DNA of 43,266 nt from Domibacillus aminovorans (GTDB lineage Bacteria > Bacillota > Bacilli > Bacillales > Domibacillaceae): NCBI RefSeq assembly GCF_001643235.1, contig NZ_LQWY01000009.1:1-43266 (forward strand). The letters are read 5' to 3'. The notes beneath the pieces are model-generated. The model was not told the DNA's origin. It worked only from the letters and a program-made list of their open reading frames with translations, and ran no database searches. Shown here in pieces: positions 8,384 through 16,796 of the stretch. Each line of letters starts with the position of its first letter. Within the stretch, counting starts at the first letter, position 1. The translations under genes were made by a program, and so were the position numbers.

Positions 8384-8998
8384 TTATACATACAGTCCTG
8401 TGACGTAGACAGACGTGATAGTTTTAGCGACCTCTTCAACAGAAACAGTATGTTCGTCCCGGACAATTTCCCATAGGTACATTTCATTCGTAAAAAACCA
8501 GCCTCGTGCCACAATCTCATGATTTAATTCAGCTCTGGCTAGCCCATTTTGTTGTGCGTAGGCAACGTCCTTTGAAATTCGCTGAATAAATTTTTCCCGA
8601 ATCGCTTTCCATTTATCTGAAACTAAAGAAGAAACCCCAATTGCCTGTTCAAAGACTTGCAACATATCCCGTTCAGCTTCTGCCATTAATATAAAAGCAT
8701 TCGCTTGTTTACTAATGATATCCTCTGCTTCTTGTTTTGATTTTGGTAGGAAGGAGATCTCGGCAATTTCATAAAATCGCTCCATGACATCCTCCATCAA
8801 TACAATTAAAAGATCTTCTTTTCCTTCAAAATGAACATAGGCAGTTCCATATCCGATGTTCGCTTTTTTAATCATTTGCGAGATCGTTGCTTTTTGAAAA
8901 CCTTCTTGAAGAAAAACTTCCTTTGCAGCTTCTAATAATTTTTGCCGTGTCATCATCGAGCGTAAATGTCGTTTATCTTCTACTTTACTTTGATTCAT
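8384..8998 (-). CDS. TetR-family repressor of the kynurenine cassette
   Basis: 204 aa. The N-terminal TetR DNA-binding domain (about residues 15-62) has TRQKLLEAAKEVFLQEGFQK, then ATISQMIKKANIGYGTAYVHF, the standard three-helix TetR HTH. The C-terminal part is all-helical, of normal length, and would hold the ligand pocket. I choose ATG 8998 (MNQSKVED) because GGAGG lies seven bases upstream; the frame is open up to 9145 but that start would lie in the operator region. It is divergent from kynU; two copies of TGACATCATGTCA in the gap are its likely operators. Effector unknown; kynurenine, tryptophan or anthranilate are reasonable guesses. Confidence 0.85.
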   Translation of the reverse strand: MNQSKVEDKRHLRSMMTRQKLLEAAKEVFLQEGFQKATISQMIKKANIGYGTAYVHFEGKEDLLIVLMEDVMERFYEIAEISFLPKSKQEAEDIISKQANAFILMAEAERDMLQVFEQAIGVSSLVSDKWKAIREKFIQRISKDVAYAQQNGLARAELNHEIVARGWFFTNEMYLWEIVRDEHTVSVEEVAKTITSVYVTGLYV

Positions 8999-9100
8999 TT
9001 TTATTCCTCCACTACTCATTATCTCTAGAATATATGGATTTTTATAAAAATGGAAGGGATGTCTCAAGGTATTAACATTAATAATACTCTGAAAAAATAA

Positions 9101-9155
9101 TGTTGACATCATGTCATATTCAATGGATAATGATGTTGACATCATGTCATATTCA
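9101..9155 (+). promoter_or_regulatory. kynU promoter with twin TetR-type operators
   Basis: A 22-bp sequence occurs twice exactly (9101-9122 and 9134-9155, 33 bp apart, about three helical turns). Each copy contains the palindrome TGACAT-C-ATGTCA. The first copy includes a consensus -35 TTGACA (9103-9108), with GATAAT at 9126-9131 after a 17-base spacer; the second copy covers the predicted start of transcription. A repressor on both sites would block the promoter. A symmetrical AAAGCGCTTT (9162-9171) lies just downstream and resembles half of a cre box. Confidence 0.78.
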
Positions 9156-9204
9156 TTAAAGAAAGCGCTTTAAAATAATTTTATTAATCGTAAAGGGGAG
9201 AATC

Positions 9205-10494
9205 ATGATGCTTTTAAATAACTTTCAAGCAACTTTAGAATACGCAAAAGAATTGGATAAGGAAGATTCTCTTAAGCATTTTCGAGAAGAGTTTTATTTA
9301 AAACCTGGATCTATTTATATGGATGGAAATTCATTAGGACTTCTTTCGAAAAGAGCAGAAAGGACACTCTTAGAATCCTTAGAGGATTGGAAAGAATATG
9401 GGATCGATGGCTGGACACAGGGGAATCATCCATGGTTCTTTATGGCAGATGAATTAGGTAAGAAGCTTGCGCCGTTAGTAGGAGGTTCTGCTGAAGAAGT
9501 AATTGTAACTGGTTCTACAACCGTTAATCTGCATCAGCTTGTATCTACGTTTTACAAGCCAGATGGAATACGCTCAAAAATTTTAGCAGACGAACTAACA
9601 TTTCCATCCGATATTTATGCTCTTCAAAGCCAGGTAAGAATTCATGGATTTGATCCGGATACACATCTTATCCGTGTGAAAAGCCGCGATGGCCGCTTTT
9701 TAGAAGAGGATGATATTATTGCAGCAATGACCGATGAAATTGCCTTAATCGTTTTGCCAACTGTCCTTTATCGCAGCGGTCAAATATTAGACATTAAACG
9801 ATTAACCGATGAAGCACATAAAAGAGGTATTTTAATTGGATTTGACGGTTGCCACTCAGTTGGTTCGATGCCGCATTCCTTCAGTGAATGGGATGTTGAT
9901 TTTGCGTTTTGGTGTAATTATAAACATTTAAACGGCGGTCCTGGCGGTGTTGGAGGCTTATTTGTCAATCGTAAACTTTTTGGAAAGATGCCTGGACTCG
10001 CTGGATGGTTTAGTTCTAATAAAGAGAAACAATTCGATATGGAGCATACATTAACACCTGCTCATTCAGCAGGAGCATTCCAAATTGGAACACCTCATGT
10101 ACTTAGCGCTGCCCCTTTGATTGGGTCTTTAGAAATTTTCACAGAAGCTGGCATTGAAAATATTCGCCAAAAATCACTTAAAATCAATCAATATTTAATG
10201 GATTTAATTGACAATGAACTAGCAGATATGGGCTTTGTCATTGGAACGCCAAGAGAAGATGCACGTCGCGGCGGGCATGTGAGCCTTGAACATAAAGAAG
10301 CAGCACGAATTTGTAAGTCATTGAAGGAAAACGGAATCATTCCAGATTTTCGGGCACCAAACATCATTCGTCTTGCACCTGTTGCCCTTTATACTTCCTA
10401 CGAGGATGTTTGGGAAGTGGTTCAAATTCTTAAAAAAATCATCATTGAAAAACAGTATGAGAAATTTAAGAATGAACGTGAAGTAGTGGCTTAA
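9205..10494 (+). CDS. kynU: Kynureninase
   Basis: 429 aa, normal length. A PLP enzyme of the aminotransferase fold that cleaves L-kynurenine (or 3-hydroxykynurenine) to anthranilate (or 3-hydroxyanthranilate) and L-alanine. Family marks: [14 protein letters not shown] near the N-terminus, [15 protein letters not shown] for phosphate binding, the FDGCHSVG aspartate that pairs with the pyridine nitrogen, and the Schiff-base lysine in [12 protein letters not shown] (Lys240). HVSLEH near the C-terminus is also typical. Two adjacent ATGs (9205, 9208) follow AAAGGGGAG. No kynA (tryptophan dioxygenase) or kynB (formamidase) accompanies it, so the cell would start from imported kynurenine or use enzymes coded elsewhere. 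Confidence 0.95.
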   Translation: MMLLNNFQATLEYAKELDKEDSLKHFREEFYLKPGSIYMDGNSLGLLSKRAERTLLESLEDWKEYGIDGWTQGNHPWFFMADELGKKLAPLVGGSAEEVIVTGSTTVNLHQLVSTFYKPDGIRSKILADELTFPSDIYALQSQVRIHGFDPDTHLIRVKSRDGRFLEEDDIIAAMTDEIALIVLPTVLYRSGQILDIKRLTDEAHKRGILIGFDGCHSVGSMPHSFSEWDVDFAFWCNYKHLNGGPGGVGGLFVNRKLFGKMPGLAGWFSSNKEKQFDMEHTLTPAHSAGAFQIGTPHVLSAAPLIGSLEIFTEAGIENIRQKSLKINQYLMDLIDNELADMGFVIGTPREDARRGGHVSLEHKEAARICKSLKENGIIPDFRAPNIIRLAPVALYTSYEDVWEVVQILKKIIIEKQYEKFKNEREVVA

Positions 10495-10503
10495 TGTGAA
10501 ACT

Positions 10504-10530
10504 CCATTAGAGGGGTTTTTCCTCTAATGG
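10504..10530 (+). promoter_or_regulatory. Perfect hairpin after kynU without a T tail
   Basis: CCATTAGAGG and CCTCTAATGG pair perfectly around GGTTTTT. No T run follows, so it is probably not a terminator. It covers the AGAGGGG and ATG of the mini-ORF at 10527 and could control access to it, or protect the upstream mRNA. Confidence 0.5.
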
Positions 10531-10601
10531 TTGCAGATTGGCAGGCATTGATTATGGAATGGTCGGACAAAGCCTTATGGTTAAAGAAGGGGATGAAATA
10601 G
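10527..10601 (+). CDS. 24-codon tryptophan-rich mini-ORF between kynU and the permease
   Basis: The peptide would be MVADWQALIMEWSDKALWLK followed by KGMK: three tryptophans in 24 residues. Its stop (TAG, 10599-10601) abuts the permease ATG at 10602 with no gap, the geometry of translational coupling, and the permease ribosome site lies inside it. Its own possible ribosome site (AGAGGGG) is held in the hairpin at 10504-10530. It could be a leader peptide that senses charged tRNA-Trp, a tiny functional protein, or a chance frame. No known family recognised. Confidence 0.3.
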   Translation: MVADWQALIMEWSDKALWLKKGMK

Positions 10602-12002
10602 ATGAAGAATAATAATAGCGGAGAGGGATTAAAACGAGAATTAACAACAAGTCAGCTTTCAATGATCGCGATGGGTATGGCGATTGGGACGGGGTTATTC
10701 CTTGGAAGTGGACTAGCTATTGGTGCTGCAGGACCTAGTGTATTGCTTAGCTATACAATAGGTGCTTTCATCGTTTTATTATTAATGGGATGTTTGGCAG
10801 AAATGACGGTTGCCTATCCAACTTCGGGATCTTTTGGAACGATTGCTGATAAATATCTTCATCCCATGGCAGGCTTTCTTGTCCGATACTCATATTGGAT
10901 TGCTCAAGTTCTTGCTATTGGGGTTGAAATTAGTGCAATCGCAATCTATATGAAATATTGGTTTCCAGGGGTTCCTGGGGTCGTTTGGATCATCGTTTTT
11001 GCAGCAGTCCTCATTTATGTAAACGCTACCAGTGTTAATGCGTTTGCAACATTTGAGTATTGGTTCTCCATGATAAAGGTTAGTGCAATTGTTGCTTTTA
11101 TTCTTCTTGGAGCGTATGTTCTATTTGGAACTTCTGGTCATGAAAATGTGGGTGCTAAGAACCTAGTTGATCATGGAGGTTTTCTGCCGTTTGGTTTAAA
11201 AGGTATGTGGATTGCCGTCTTTATTTCGCTTTTTAGCTTTATAGGTACAGAATTGATAGCGGTTACGGCAGGTGAAGCAAAAGAGCCGGATGTAGCTGTA
11301 CCGAAAGCATTGAAAGCAACTGTATTCCGTTTGACTGCTTTCTATGTGTTGACTATGGCGATCATGTTGATGATTGTGCCATGGCAATCGGCAGGAATTG
11401 AAGAAAGTCCGTTTGTAAAAGTAATGGAAATCTTAAATATACCTGGTGCCTCTGGAGTAATGAATTTTATCGTTTTAACAGCTGCTTTATCATCCATGAA
11501 CGGACAGCTATATGCTTCATCACGAACCATGTTTTCATTATCAAGTGAAAGGTTTGCACCAGCAGTTCTAGGTAAACTTAATAAAAAAGGTGTTCCAACA
11601 ACTGCTCTTACCGTTTCAACAATTGGAATTGTTCTTGCTGCAGTTGTCAATGCACTGCTGCCTGAATCATCCTATGCATTCATGATGGGTATTTCCATGT
11701 TTGGTTCACTTTTTACCTGGTTAATAATCTTTATTTCTCATTTATTTTTCCGAAGGGAATGGGAGAAAATGGGCGGGCGCAAATTACCCGTAAGAATGAT
11801 TGGCTTTCCCTATTTAACGATATTGGGAGGACTTCTTCTGCTAAGTTTAATGATCACAGCATGGTTCACTGATTTTAAAATTATGCTCCAATTTGGTATC
11901 CCTTGGCTGCTGTTTTTATCTATTGCTTATTTTGTTATAAAAAAAAAGAATCCAAATAGGGCAGAAAAATCTGATGTTTTGCAGGATAAAGAGACTATCT
12001 AG
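10602..12002 (+). CDS. APC-superfamily amino-acid permease (AroP/GabP type)
   Basis: 466 aa with about 12 hydrophobic segments. The N-terminal motif LTTSQLSMIAMGMAIGTGLFLGSG is the first-helix signature of amino-acid/proton symporters of the AAT family; FEYWFSMIKVSAI and GTELIAVTAGEAKEP are the conserved central motifs. The C-terminal tail is basic. The ribosome site AAGAAGGGG precedes ATG 10602. Substrate is inferred from context: between kynU and ald it most likely imports kynurenine, tryptophan or another aromatic amino acid, though alanine is possible. Confidence 0.88.
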   Translation: MKNNNSGEGLKRELTTSQLSMIAMGMAIGTGLFLGSGLAIGAAGPSVLLSYTIGAFIVLLLMGCLAEMTVAYPTSGSFGTIADKYLHPMAGFLVRYSYWIAQVLAIGVEISAIAIYMKYWFPGVPGVVWIIVFAAVLIYVNATSVNAFATFEYWFSMIKVSAIVAFILLGAYVLFGTSGHENVGAKNLVDHGGFLPFGLKGMWIAVFISLFSFIGTELIAVTAGEAKEPDVAVPKALKATVFRLTAFYVLTMAIMLMIVPWQSAGIEESPFVKVMEILNIPGASGVMNFIVLTAALSSMNGQLYASSRTMFSLSSERFAPAVLGKLNKKGVPTTALTVSTIGIVLAAVVNALLPESSYAFMMGISMFGSLFTWLIIFISHLFFRREWEKMGGRKLPVRMIGFPYLTILGGLLLLSLMITAWFTDFKIMLQFGIPWLLFLSIAYFVIKKKNPNRAEKSDVLQDKETI

Positions 12003-12089
12003 AATGTTAGTTAGATTTTTTCGAAAAACAGATTGAGAAAAATATGAGAGTTTAAAGACCATAAAAATAATAAAAGGAGAGATCATATC

Positions 12090-13223
12090 ATGATCATCGG
12101 TATACCTAAAGAAATTAAAAATAACGAAAATCGTGTTGCTTTAACTCCAGCTGGAGTCGTTTCATTCGTAAATGCCGGGCATAAAGTGTTAGTTGAGAAA
12201 AGCGCTGGTGTAGGCAGTGGTTTTACAAATGAAGATTACTTAAATACTGGTGCAGAAATTATTGAAGATGTGACAGAGGTATGGGCTAAATCAGATATGA
12301 TTATGAAAGTGAAAGAGCCGCTTCCAAGTGAGTATGGTTATTTCCGTAAAGGCTTAATTTTATTTACTTATTTACATTTGGCCGCTGAACCTGCTTTAGC
12401 TCAGGCGCTTAAAGAAAAGGGAGTTCTTGCTATTGCCTATGAAACAGTTTCAGTGAACCGCACTTTACCGCTGCTTACTCCAATGAGTGAGGTTGCTGGC
12501 CGGATGGCAGCACAAATCGGCGCACAATATTTACAAAATTCGAACGGTGGTAAAGGAATTCTCCTTGGCGGTGTTCCTGGTGTGAACCGTGGGAAAGTGA
12601 CTATTATTGGCGGCGGTATCGTAGGTATGAATGCAGCGAAAATGGCAGTAGGACTAGGTGCTGATGTAACAATTATCGACTTAAGTACTGATCGGTTACG
12701 TCAATTAGATGATATCTTTGGCAATCAAATTAAAACACTAATGTCCAACCAATTCAATATCGCAGAGGCAGTAGCAGAAGCTGACCTTTTAGTTGGTGCC
12801 GTATTGATTCCTGGTGCAAAAGCTCCTAAACTGGTAACAGAAGAAATGATAAAGGCAATGAAGTCTGGTTCTGTTGTCGTTGATGTGGCAATTGACCAAG
12901 GTGGTATCATTGAAACGATCGATCATATTACAACACATGACAGTCCGACATATGAAAAGCATGGCGTTGTTCATTACGCTGTAGCCAACATGCCAGGTGC
13001 GGTTCCAAGAACCTCTACCATTGCTTTAACGAACGTTACTCTTCCATATGCATTACAGATGGCAAACAAAGGTGTATATAAAGCAATCGCTGAAAACGAA
13101 GCATTAAAACTTGGAGTAAACGTAGCAAATGGTGAAATTACGTTTGAAGTAGTTGCCAAAGACCTTGGTTACGACTATGTAAGAGTCGAAGATGCTTTAG
13201 AAAAAGAACTGGTTGCACGATAA
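12090..13223 (+). CDS. ald: Alanine dehydrogenase
   Basis: 377 aa, normal length. NAD-dependent oxidative deamination of L-alanine to pyruvate and ammonia. It begins [20 protein letters not shown], the conserved N-terminus with the pyruvate-binding Arg. The catalytic region includes [10 protein letters not shown] (His about 95), and the Rossmann motif [21 protein letters not shown] is near residue 172. [10 protein letters not shown] carries the conserved Asp. AAAGGAGAG precedes ATG 12090. It follows the permease with an 87-base gap and would consume the alanine released by KynU; Bacillus ald also supports spore germination and alanine use. The terminator at 13258 closes the cassette. Confidence 0.95.
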   Translation: MIIGIPKEIKNNENRVALTPAGVVSFVNAGHKVLVEKSAGVGSGFTNEDYLNTGAEIIEDVTEVWAKSDMIMKVKEPLPSEYGYFRKGLILFTYLHLAAEPALAQALKEKGVLAIAYETVSVNRTLPLLTPMSEVAGRMAAQIGAQYLQNSNGGKGILLGGVPGVNRGKVTIIGGGIVGMNAAKMAVGLGADVTIIDLSTDRLRQLDDIFGNQIKTLMSNQFNIAEAVAEADLLVGAVLIPGAKAPKLVTEEMIKAMKSGSVVVDVAIDQGGIIETIDHITTHDSPTYEKHGVVHYAVANMPGAVPRTSTIALTNVTLPYALQMANKGVYKAIAENEALKLGVNVANGEITFEVVAKDLGYDYVRVEDALEKELVAR

Positions 13224-13257
13224 AGCTATTATTTTATATGAATTAAAATAGAGTGAA

Positions 13258-13290
13258 AAAACTCCCGAAAATAATTTCGGGAGTTTTCTT
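13258..13290. terminator. Bidirectional terminator between ald and the recombinase
   Basis: AAAACTCCCGAAA-type arms 13258-13270 and 13275-13287 pair perfectly, with T on one side and A on the other, so it serves both convergent genes. Confidence 0.85.
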
Positions 13291-14224
13291 AATGAGCCAT
13301 GTAAATACGTGTTACCTCATCTCGTTCATGCCCAAGAAGCCGTGAGACCTCCAGCCGTGCATCCCGGTCTCTCAGTCCTCTTTCTTTCGCTTCTGCATAC
13401 CGATCCTGCGCATAGGCATGCCGTAACCCATGAAAGGTTATATTCTCCTTGATCGGATCTCCAGCTGCATATTGTTCAGTCCTGCTTTCATCCTGGAACT
13501 TCTCCCGGTGACGATTAATAAAGTTCTGGCACGATTTAATCACCAAATGCGTTTTTTCTCCTTCAGCCACAAATAGTTTCTGTCCACGCTCCACATCTTC
13601 AATCCACCGGCTCAATAATTGCTTTGATTCGCTTGAAATTGGCACAAGGCGGACTTTACCACCCTTTCCCTTAGTTGTTATCTCGCCAGTCTTAATTGCC
13701 TTCTCAGCAGCATTACGGTCGATTTTAAGAGTTTCGTGGATTCGTAGTCCTTCATTCCGAGCTAGCGTCGTGATCGCTGCCATCCGTTTATTCCCCATTT
13801 GCCCGCAAACCTCTTGGAATCTATCAACTTCCTGGTGGCTCCACGCCTTGTTTATTCCGCCATTCTTGACTTTCTCGGTCCCGAAAATTTTGTTTCTATC
13901 TGAAAGACGATTCCTTGTCCGTTCTGTTTTGTCATGAAAAAAACGAATTGCCGATAAGTCCGTATTAATCGTTTTCGCAGCCAATCCTTGATTCTGCAAG
14001 TGTTTCACATATGCTTTTAAGTGCTTATCACCTATGTTTGCAAATTTCTGTAAAGAAAATTCTTTTGATAAAAACCGGCAAAATCGATCGGTCGCTTCAA
14101 AATAGCGTGTCTTTGTTTTAAAAGCACCCTGCCGGTTATGCCGTGCTGTTTTTGATATCTGATTTCGCAAGTTTAGATATACATTTTGCTGCCGATCATC
14201 CAGTTCAATTCCTTTTCTGGCCAT
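13289..14224 (-). CDS. Tyrosine recombinase / integrase
   Basis: 311 aa from ATG 14224 (AGGAGGAATG just upstream). The N-terminal SAM-like core-binding domain covers about residues 1-115 and the catalytic domain about 125-311. All catalytic residues are visible: Arg161 in NEGLRIHETL, Lys in TTKGKGGKVRLVPI (about 185-190), His265 and Arg268 in FHGLRHAY, His299 in LLGHERDE and Tyr308 in RIYMAH. It resembles integrases of the Phage_int_SAM_2/Integrase_1 type rather than phage-lambda or XerC types. Base composition is GC-richer than the flanks, and upstream lies a field of DNA hairpins, so the unit looks acquired. It could integrate an element or resolve plasmid multimers. Confidence 0.88.
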   Translation of the reverse strand: MARKGIELDDRQQNVYLNLRNQISKTARHNRQGAFKTKTRYFEATDRFCRFLSKEFSLQKFANIGDKHLKAYVKHLQNQGLAAKTINTDLSAIRFFHDKTERTRNRLSDRNKIFGTEKVKNGGINKAWSHQEVDRFQEVCGQMGNKRMAAITTLARNEGLRIHETLKIDRNAAEKAIKTGEITTKGKGGKVRLVPISSESKQLLSRWIEDVERGQKLFVAEGEKTHLVIKSCQNFINRHREKFQDESRTEQYAAGDPIKENITFHGLRHAYAQDRYAEAKERGLRDRDARLEVSRLLGHERDEVTRIYMAH

Positions 14225-14258
14225 GTATTCATTCCTCCTAAAAAGTGCATAGCAAAGC

Positions 14259-14619
14259 TGCGGTATCGCCTCATCCGATACCGCATTTCTGCCTGTTTTC
14301 CCCGTACTGACGGGGAAAATCAAAACCAAAACCCTATAACAACGCCTTTTCATGGTGCAAAGTAGATGGCTTAGCTAGCCGTCTCCGTATAGTCGAAAAA
14401 AACGCAAAGCGTTTCGGCAATACGGAGACGGCTCACGTTCTGCCCCGCATTCTGCGTGTTTAGTTCTTATCCGGGCATTACCAGTTTCGCTGGCGAAATG
14501 CTTTGCATTTCATGCCCACGCCCCAACCTGCTTCGCAGGTGATCCAGCTAAATAAGCTGAATCCGATGCGTTAGTGTTGCACTCTTCCCGTCCGCGCTGC
14601 GCGCAGCACGCGTCCGGAC
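14259..14619. repeat. Dense array of DNA hairpins upstream of the recombinase
   Basis: At least eight inverted repeats in 360 bases: 14259-14268/14276-14285 (10 bp, TGCGGTATCG); 14296-14305/14310-14319 (10 bp, TTTTCCCCGT); 14377-14390/14420-14433 (14 bp, AGCCGTCTCCGTAT) with an inner AAACGC/GCGTTT; a cloverleaf with outer GGGCAT/ATGCCC (14473-14478/14512-14517) holding CCAG/CTGG and GAAATGC/GCATTTC; 14526-14531/14535-14540 (ACCTGC); CAGCT/AGCTG (14545-14559); and the self-complementary GCTGCGCGCAGC (14596-14607) beside GTCCGGAC. The first two lie in the recombinase mRNA leader. No open frame spans the rest. Confidence 0.75.
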
Positions 14620-15194
14620 AGCCGTGCCAGCTGTTTCCTGTATCAAAGGATTTCACATGACCCTACGCCCCGCGTCTGGTTCACTAAAACTGCTTTCATA
14701 CGTATCCATTGACTGACCTTATCAACTGCTGAAAACACAAAAAAGACATGAACCCTTACGGGCCTGCCTTTTCGCACATTTTGATCCTGCTTCATCTTAA
14801 AAATTTTCGCAAAAGTTCTCCATTCATTTCGCCATGTTGATGTTCATTTCATTCTCTTTTTTTGATATTCAACCTCTCCTCTTTTTAATTTTAGACACAA
14901 AAAATAGCCTATTCACTTTGTGGAATACGCTTTTCGTTTTGATCTTGCTGCTTATGTAATTTTTCGACGTCCCAAAAAATCGAGACTTATCCCTCTGCTC
15001 TGATATCGTCTCTCGTAAGGCTCCGTGCCAGTTCAGAATATCTCCGACCCACATTTTAAACTCTCATAAGGCTATATTGCTTTGTTTCACCAGTTCAGAG
15101 GGTATTCAACATTAGTGTCCATCTTTTGCTCGTTATCTCTTAAAAAAGGGAAGGTTGGCACGCTACGGACTTTCAAGGATAATTTAAAATACTA

Positions 15195-15219
15195 GGTACA
15201 GTGTACCATAAATTGTACC
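15195..15219. promoter_or_regulatory. GGTACA-G-TGTACC palindrome plus a half site
   Basis: A perfect palindrome with 6-bp arms (15195-15207) is followed 12 bases on by another TGTACC (15214-15219). This looks like a repressor or replication-control site. No gene starts immediately beside it. Confidence 0.4.
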
Positions 15220-15295
15220 AAATGGATAATGCTTTATAATTTATTCATTGTTTTAGATACGATCTAAGACCAGCGTTGCAAGGGTTACAGCGTTT

Positions 15296-15327
15296 AACTA
15301 TCACATTTTTGATTCCAACTATCACAT
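15296..15327. repeat. Two iteron-like direct repeats
   Basis: AACTATCACAT occurs at 15296-15306 and 15317-15327, exactly 21 bases apart (two helical turns). It lies directly after the possible replication-protein tail at 15343-15491, as iterons often do. Two copies only, so an origin remnant at best. Confidence 0.4.
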
Positions 15328-15342
15328 CTTCCAAATGATACT

Positions 15343-15491
15343 TAAATCTTCGTTATATCCTCATTTTTTGCTTTTTCTGCGAGAAACATTTCGTCATGGT
15401 CGATGTCAGATTCCAGTTGTTCCTTGCCTTGCTTTTGCTGCACAAACCATTCCGGTAGTTGTTCTGTCCGAATAGATTTTTTACACGTCAT
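15343..15491 (-). pseudogene. C-terminal tail of a plasmid/phage replication protein
   Basis: The 49-codon frame reads KKSIRTEQLPEWFVQQKQGK, then EQLESDIDHDEMFLAEKAKN and EDITKI. The pattern 'RTExLPEWF' is one I associate with the C-terminal end of DnaD-like and other replication-initiation proteins of Bacillus plasmids and phages. There is no ribosome site, and an in-frame stop lies just upstream, so only the 3' end of the gene survives. With the adjacent repeats and the broken RHH gene at 16154 it suggests remains of a second replicon. Confidence 0.42.
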
Positions 15492-16153
15492 AAAAACAGG
15501 ATACTCTTAACACTTTCTGTTCTTTGTTCGAATGCAAGCAAAACCAGTACCCTTTGTTGGCCAGCATCGACTAATCGACTAAGATGCATTTTCATTATAT
15601 AGAGAATGTTCTTAGCAAAACGTGTAGCAAAACTCAGTAAATTTCCTGCTGGTTTAATAAAAGAATGAAAACTACATCTCAAGTTTTTCAGAAGCTGTAT
15701 ATGAGTTGACAAGTTCCGTTAGACAATTTTTTTCAATCCCCCATGCTTTAACCTGTGCAAAGATATCTTCTAAATTCATTTATAATGTCTTCAAAATAGG
15801 TAATCTCCCAATCTTTCTAAAAAAATTTGAATAATAATAGGTTTAGAATTGGTATTATCATGAGTACTAATATTGATGACCAAGTCAAAATTAGTAAAGA
15901 CATTAAGATCAACGTTGAAATTTAATTTCATATGAATATTGTTGCTTACTCTCTAATATCATATATTAGTATTTTTTTTAAATAAGAAAATGATTTAGTA
16001 AAACAGTCTTATTTCTTCCTTAATTAGAATTAGTCATATCTATTTTCACCTAAAAGCTATTCAACGAGATTGTTAGTTAAAGTCTTGGGAACAATATATG
16101 ATTTTAAACACAATTTAATCCTTTTTTAAAGGGATTGGGGGGCAATAAAGACG
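15492..16153. other. Decayed region, no supported gene
   Basis: AT-rich. Short open pieces occur, such as MNLEDIFAQVKAWGIEKNCL and following on the minus strand (15782 leftward, 35 codons) and a 21-codon plus-strand frame from 15860. None has a recognisable family. Consistent with decay of plasmid replication and partition DNA. Confidence 0.4.
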
Positions 16154-16389
16154 ATGGATAATAATAAAATTGATAATGAAACTAGCGACAATCATGATAT
16201 TCATGTAAATAGTAGTCTTAATGACATTCTTGACTCAGTTACGAATAAACCAAAGGCCATAAAAAAGGAAAAATTAGTGCTTATATAGATGAAGATGTTG
16301 CTCAGAAATTAGATGAGTTTGGAAAAACACACGGAAAAGGGGCTAAGTCGGAGCTGATCAACAAATTTTTAAAGAGCATTTTAAAATGA
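16154..16389 (+). pseudogene. Frameshifted ribbon-helix-helix partition-type protein
   Basis: The first frame (ATG 16154 to TAG 16286-16288) gives 44 aa beginning MDNNKIDNETSDNHDIHVNS, an acidic leader. In the run of A's near 16260-16275 a single-base shift moves to a frame reading KKGKISAYIDEDVAQKLDEF, then GKTHGKGAKSELINKFLKSI, ending at TGA 16387-16389. That C-terminal half is a clear RHH/CopG-like DNA-binding module as in plasmid ParB-type proteins. A one-base indel in a homopolymer could be mutation, sequencing error or programmed slippage. No ParA gene is beside it. Confidence 0.6.
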
Positions 16390-16472
16390 CTATCCATTTT
16401 TTGTTTAAAAAAAGAACAAAAGGCTATACCTGTTAATAATATTTATCGAATATAACGAATGGAGACAATTAA

Positions 16473-16796
16473 ATGCCCTACTTAACAGTCAATGGATATG
16501 GAACGTTTGAAATTGAAAAAGGAAAAAAGCTCGTATTAGCACTAGAAGACAGCGGCGTTAACATTCTTCACAGATGTGGAGGTAAAGCGAGATGTACAAC
16601 CTGTCGAGTAGAAATATTAGAAGGGGACTATTGTGAACCAACTAATACAGAAAGCCATGCATTTTTAGAAAAAGGGATTATTGACGATAACTTGCGTTTA
16701 TCCTGTCAAATCCGTGTGGACGGAGATATAAACGTTCGCCCCATTATGACAGTGGAAAATTCCAGTATAGGCGTAGGACCAAGACCAATAAATTAA
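16473..16796 (+). CDS. 2Fe-2S ferredoxin
   Basis: 107 aa single-domain electron carrier. Four cysteines, Cys35, Cys41, Cys44 and Cys78, follow the C-X5-C-X2-C...C spacing of adrenodoxin/plant-type 2Fe-2S ferredoxins (HRCGGKARCTTCRVEI and LRLSCQI). The N-terminal strands YLTVNGYGTFEIEKGKKL are typical of the beta-grasp fold. A GGAG site precedes ATG 16473. No reductase, oxygenase or P450 lies beside it, so the partner is unknown. Monocistronic; a 19-bp tandem repeat follows. Confidence 0.9.
   Translation: MPYLTVNGYGTFEIEKGKKLVLALEDSGVNILHRCGGKARCTTCRVEILEGDYCEPTNTESHAFLEKGIIDDNLRLSCQIRVDGDINVRPIMTVENSSIGVGPRPIN

Larger units (their letters stand above)
14620..15342. other. Gene-poor region between hairpin array and replication remnant
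   Basis: No supported gene. A 61-codon minus-strand frame (14869-15054) lacks a ribosome site and family resemblance. The region holds the operator-like palindrome at 15195-15219 and the repeats at 15296-15327. Confidence 0.4.

Noticed and set aside
14259-14619. CRISPR array or integron attC array
   Set aside because: The hairpins differ in sequence and spacing, so no CRISPR repeats; no GTTRRRY cores or cassette genes, so not a recognisable attC array.
14869-15054. 61-codon minus-strand frame after the hairpin field
   Set aside because: No ribosome site or recognisable motif; basic low-complexity C-terminus looks like chance.
15488-15712. 74-codon minus-strand frame
   Set aside because: No ribosome site and no protein-like pattern; it overlaps the upstream side of the replication-tail remnant in another frame.
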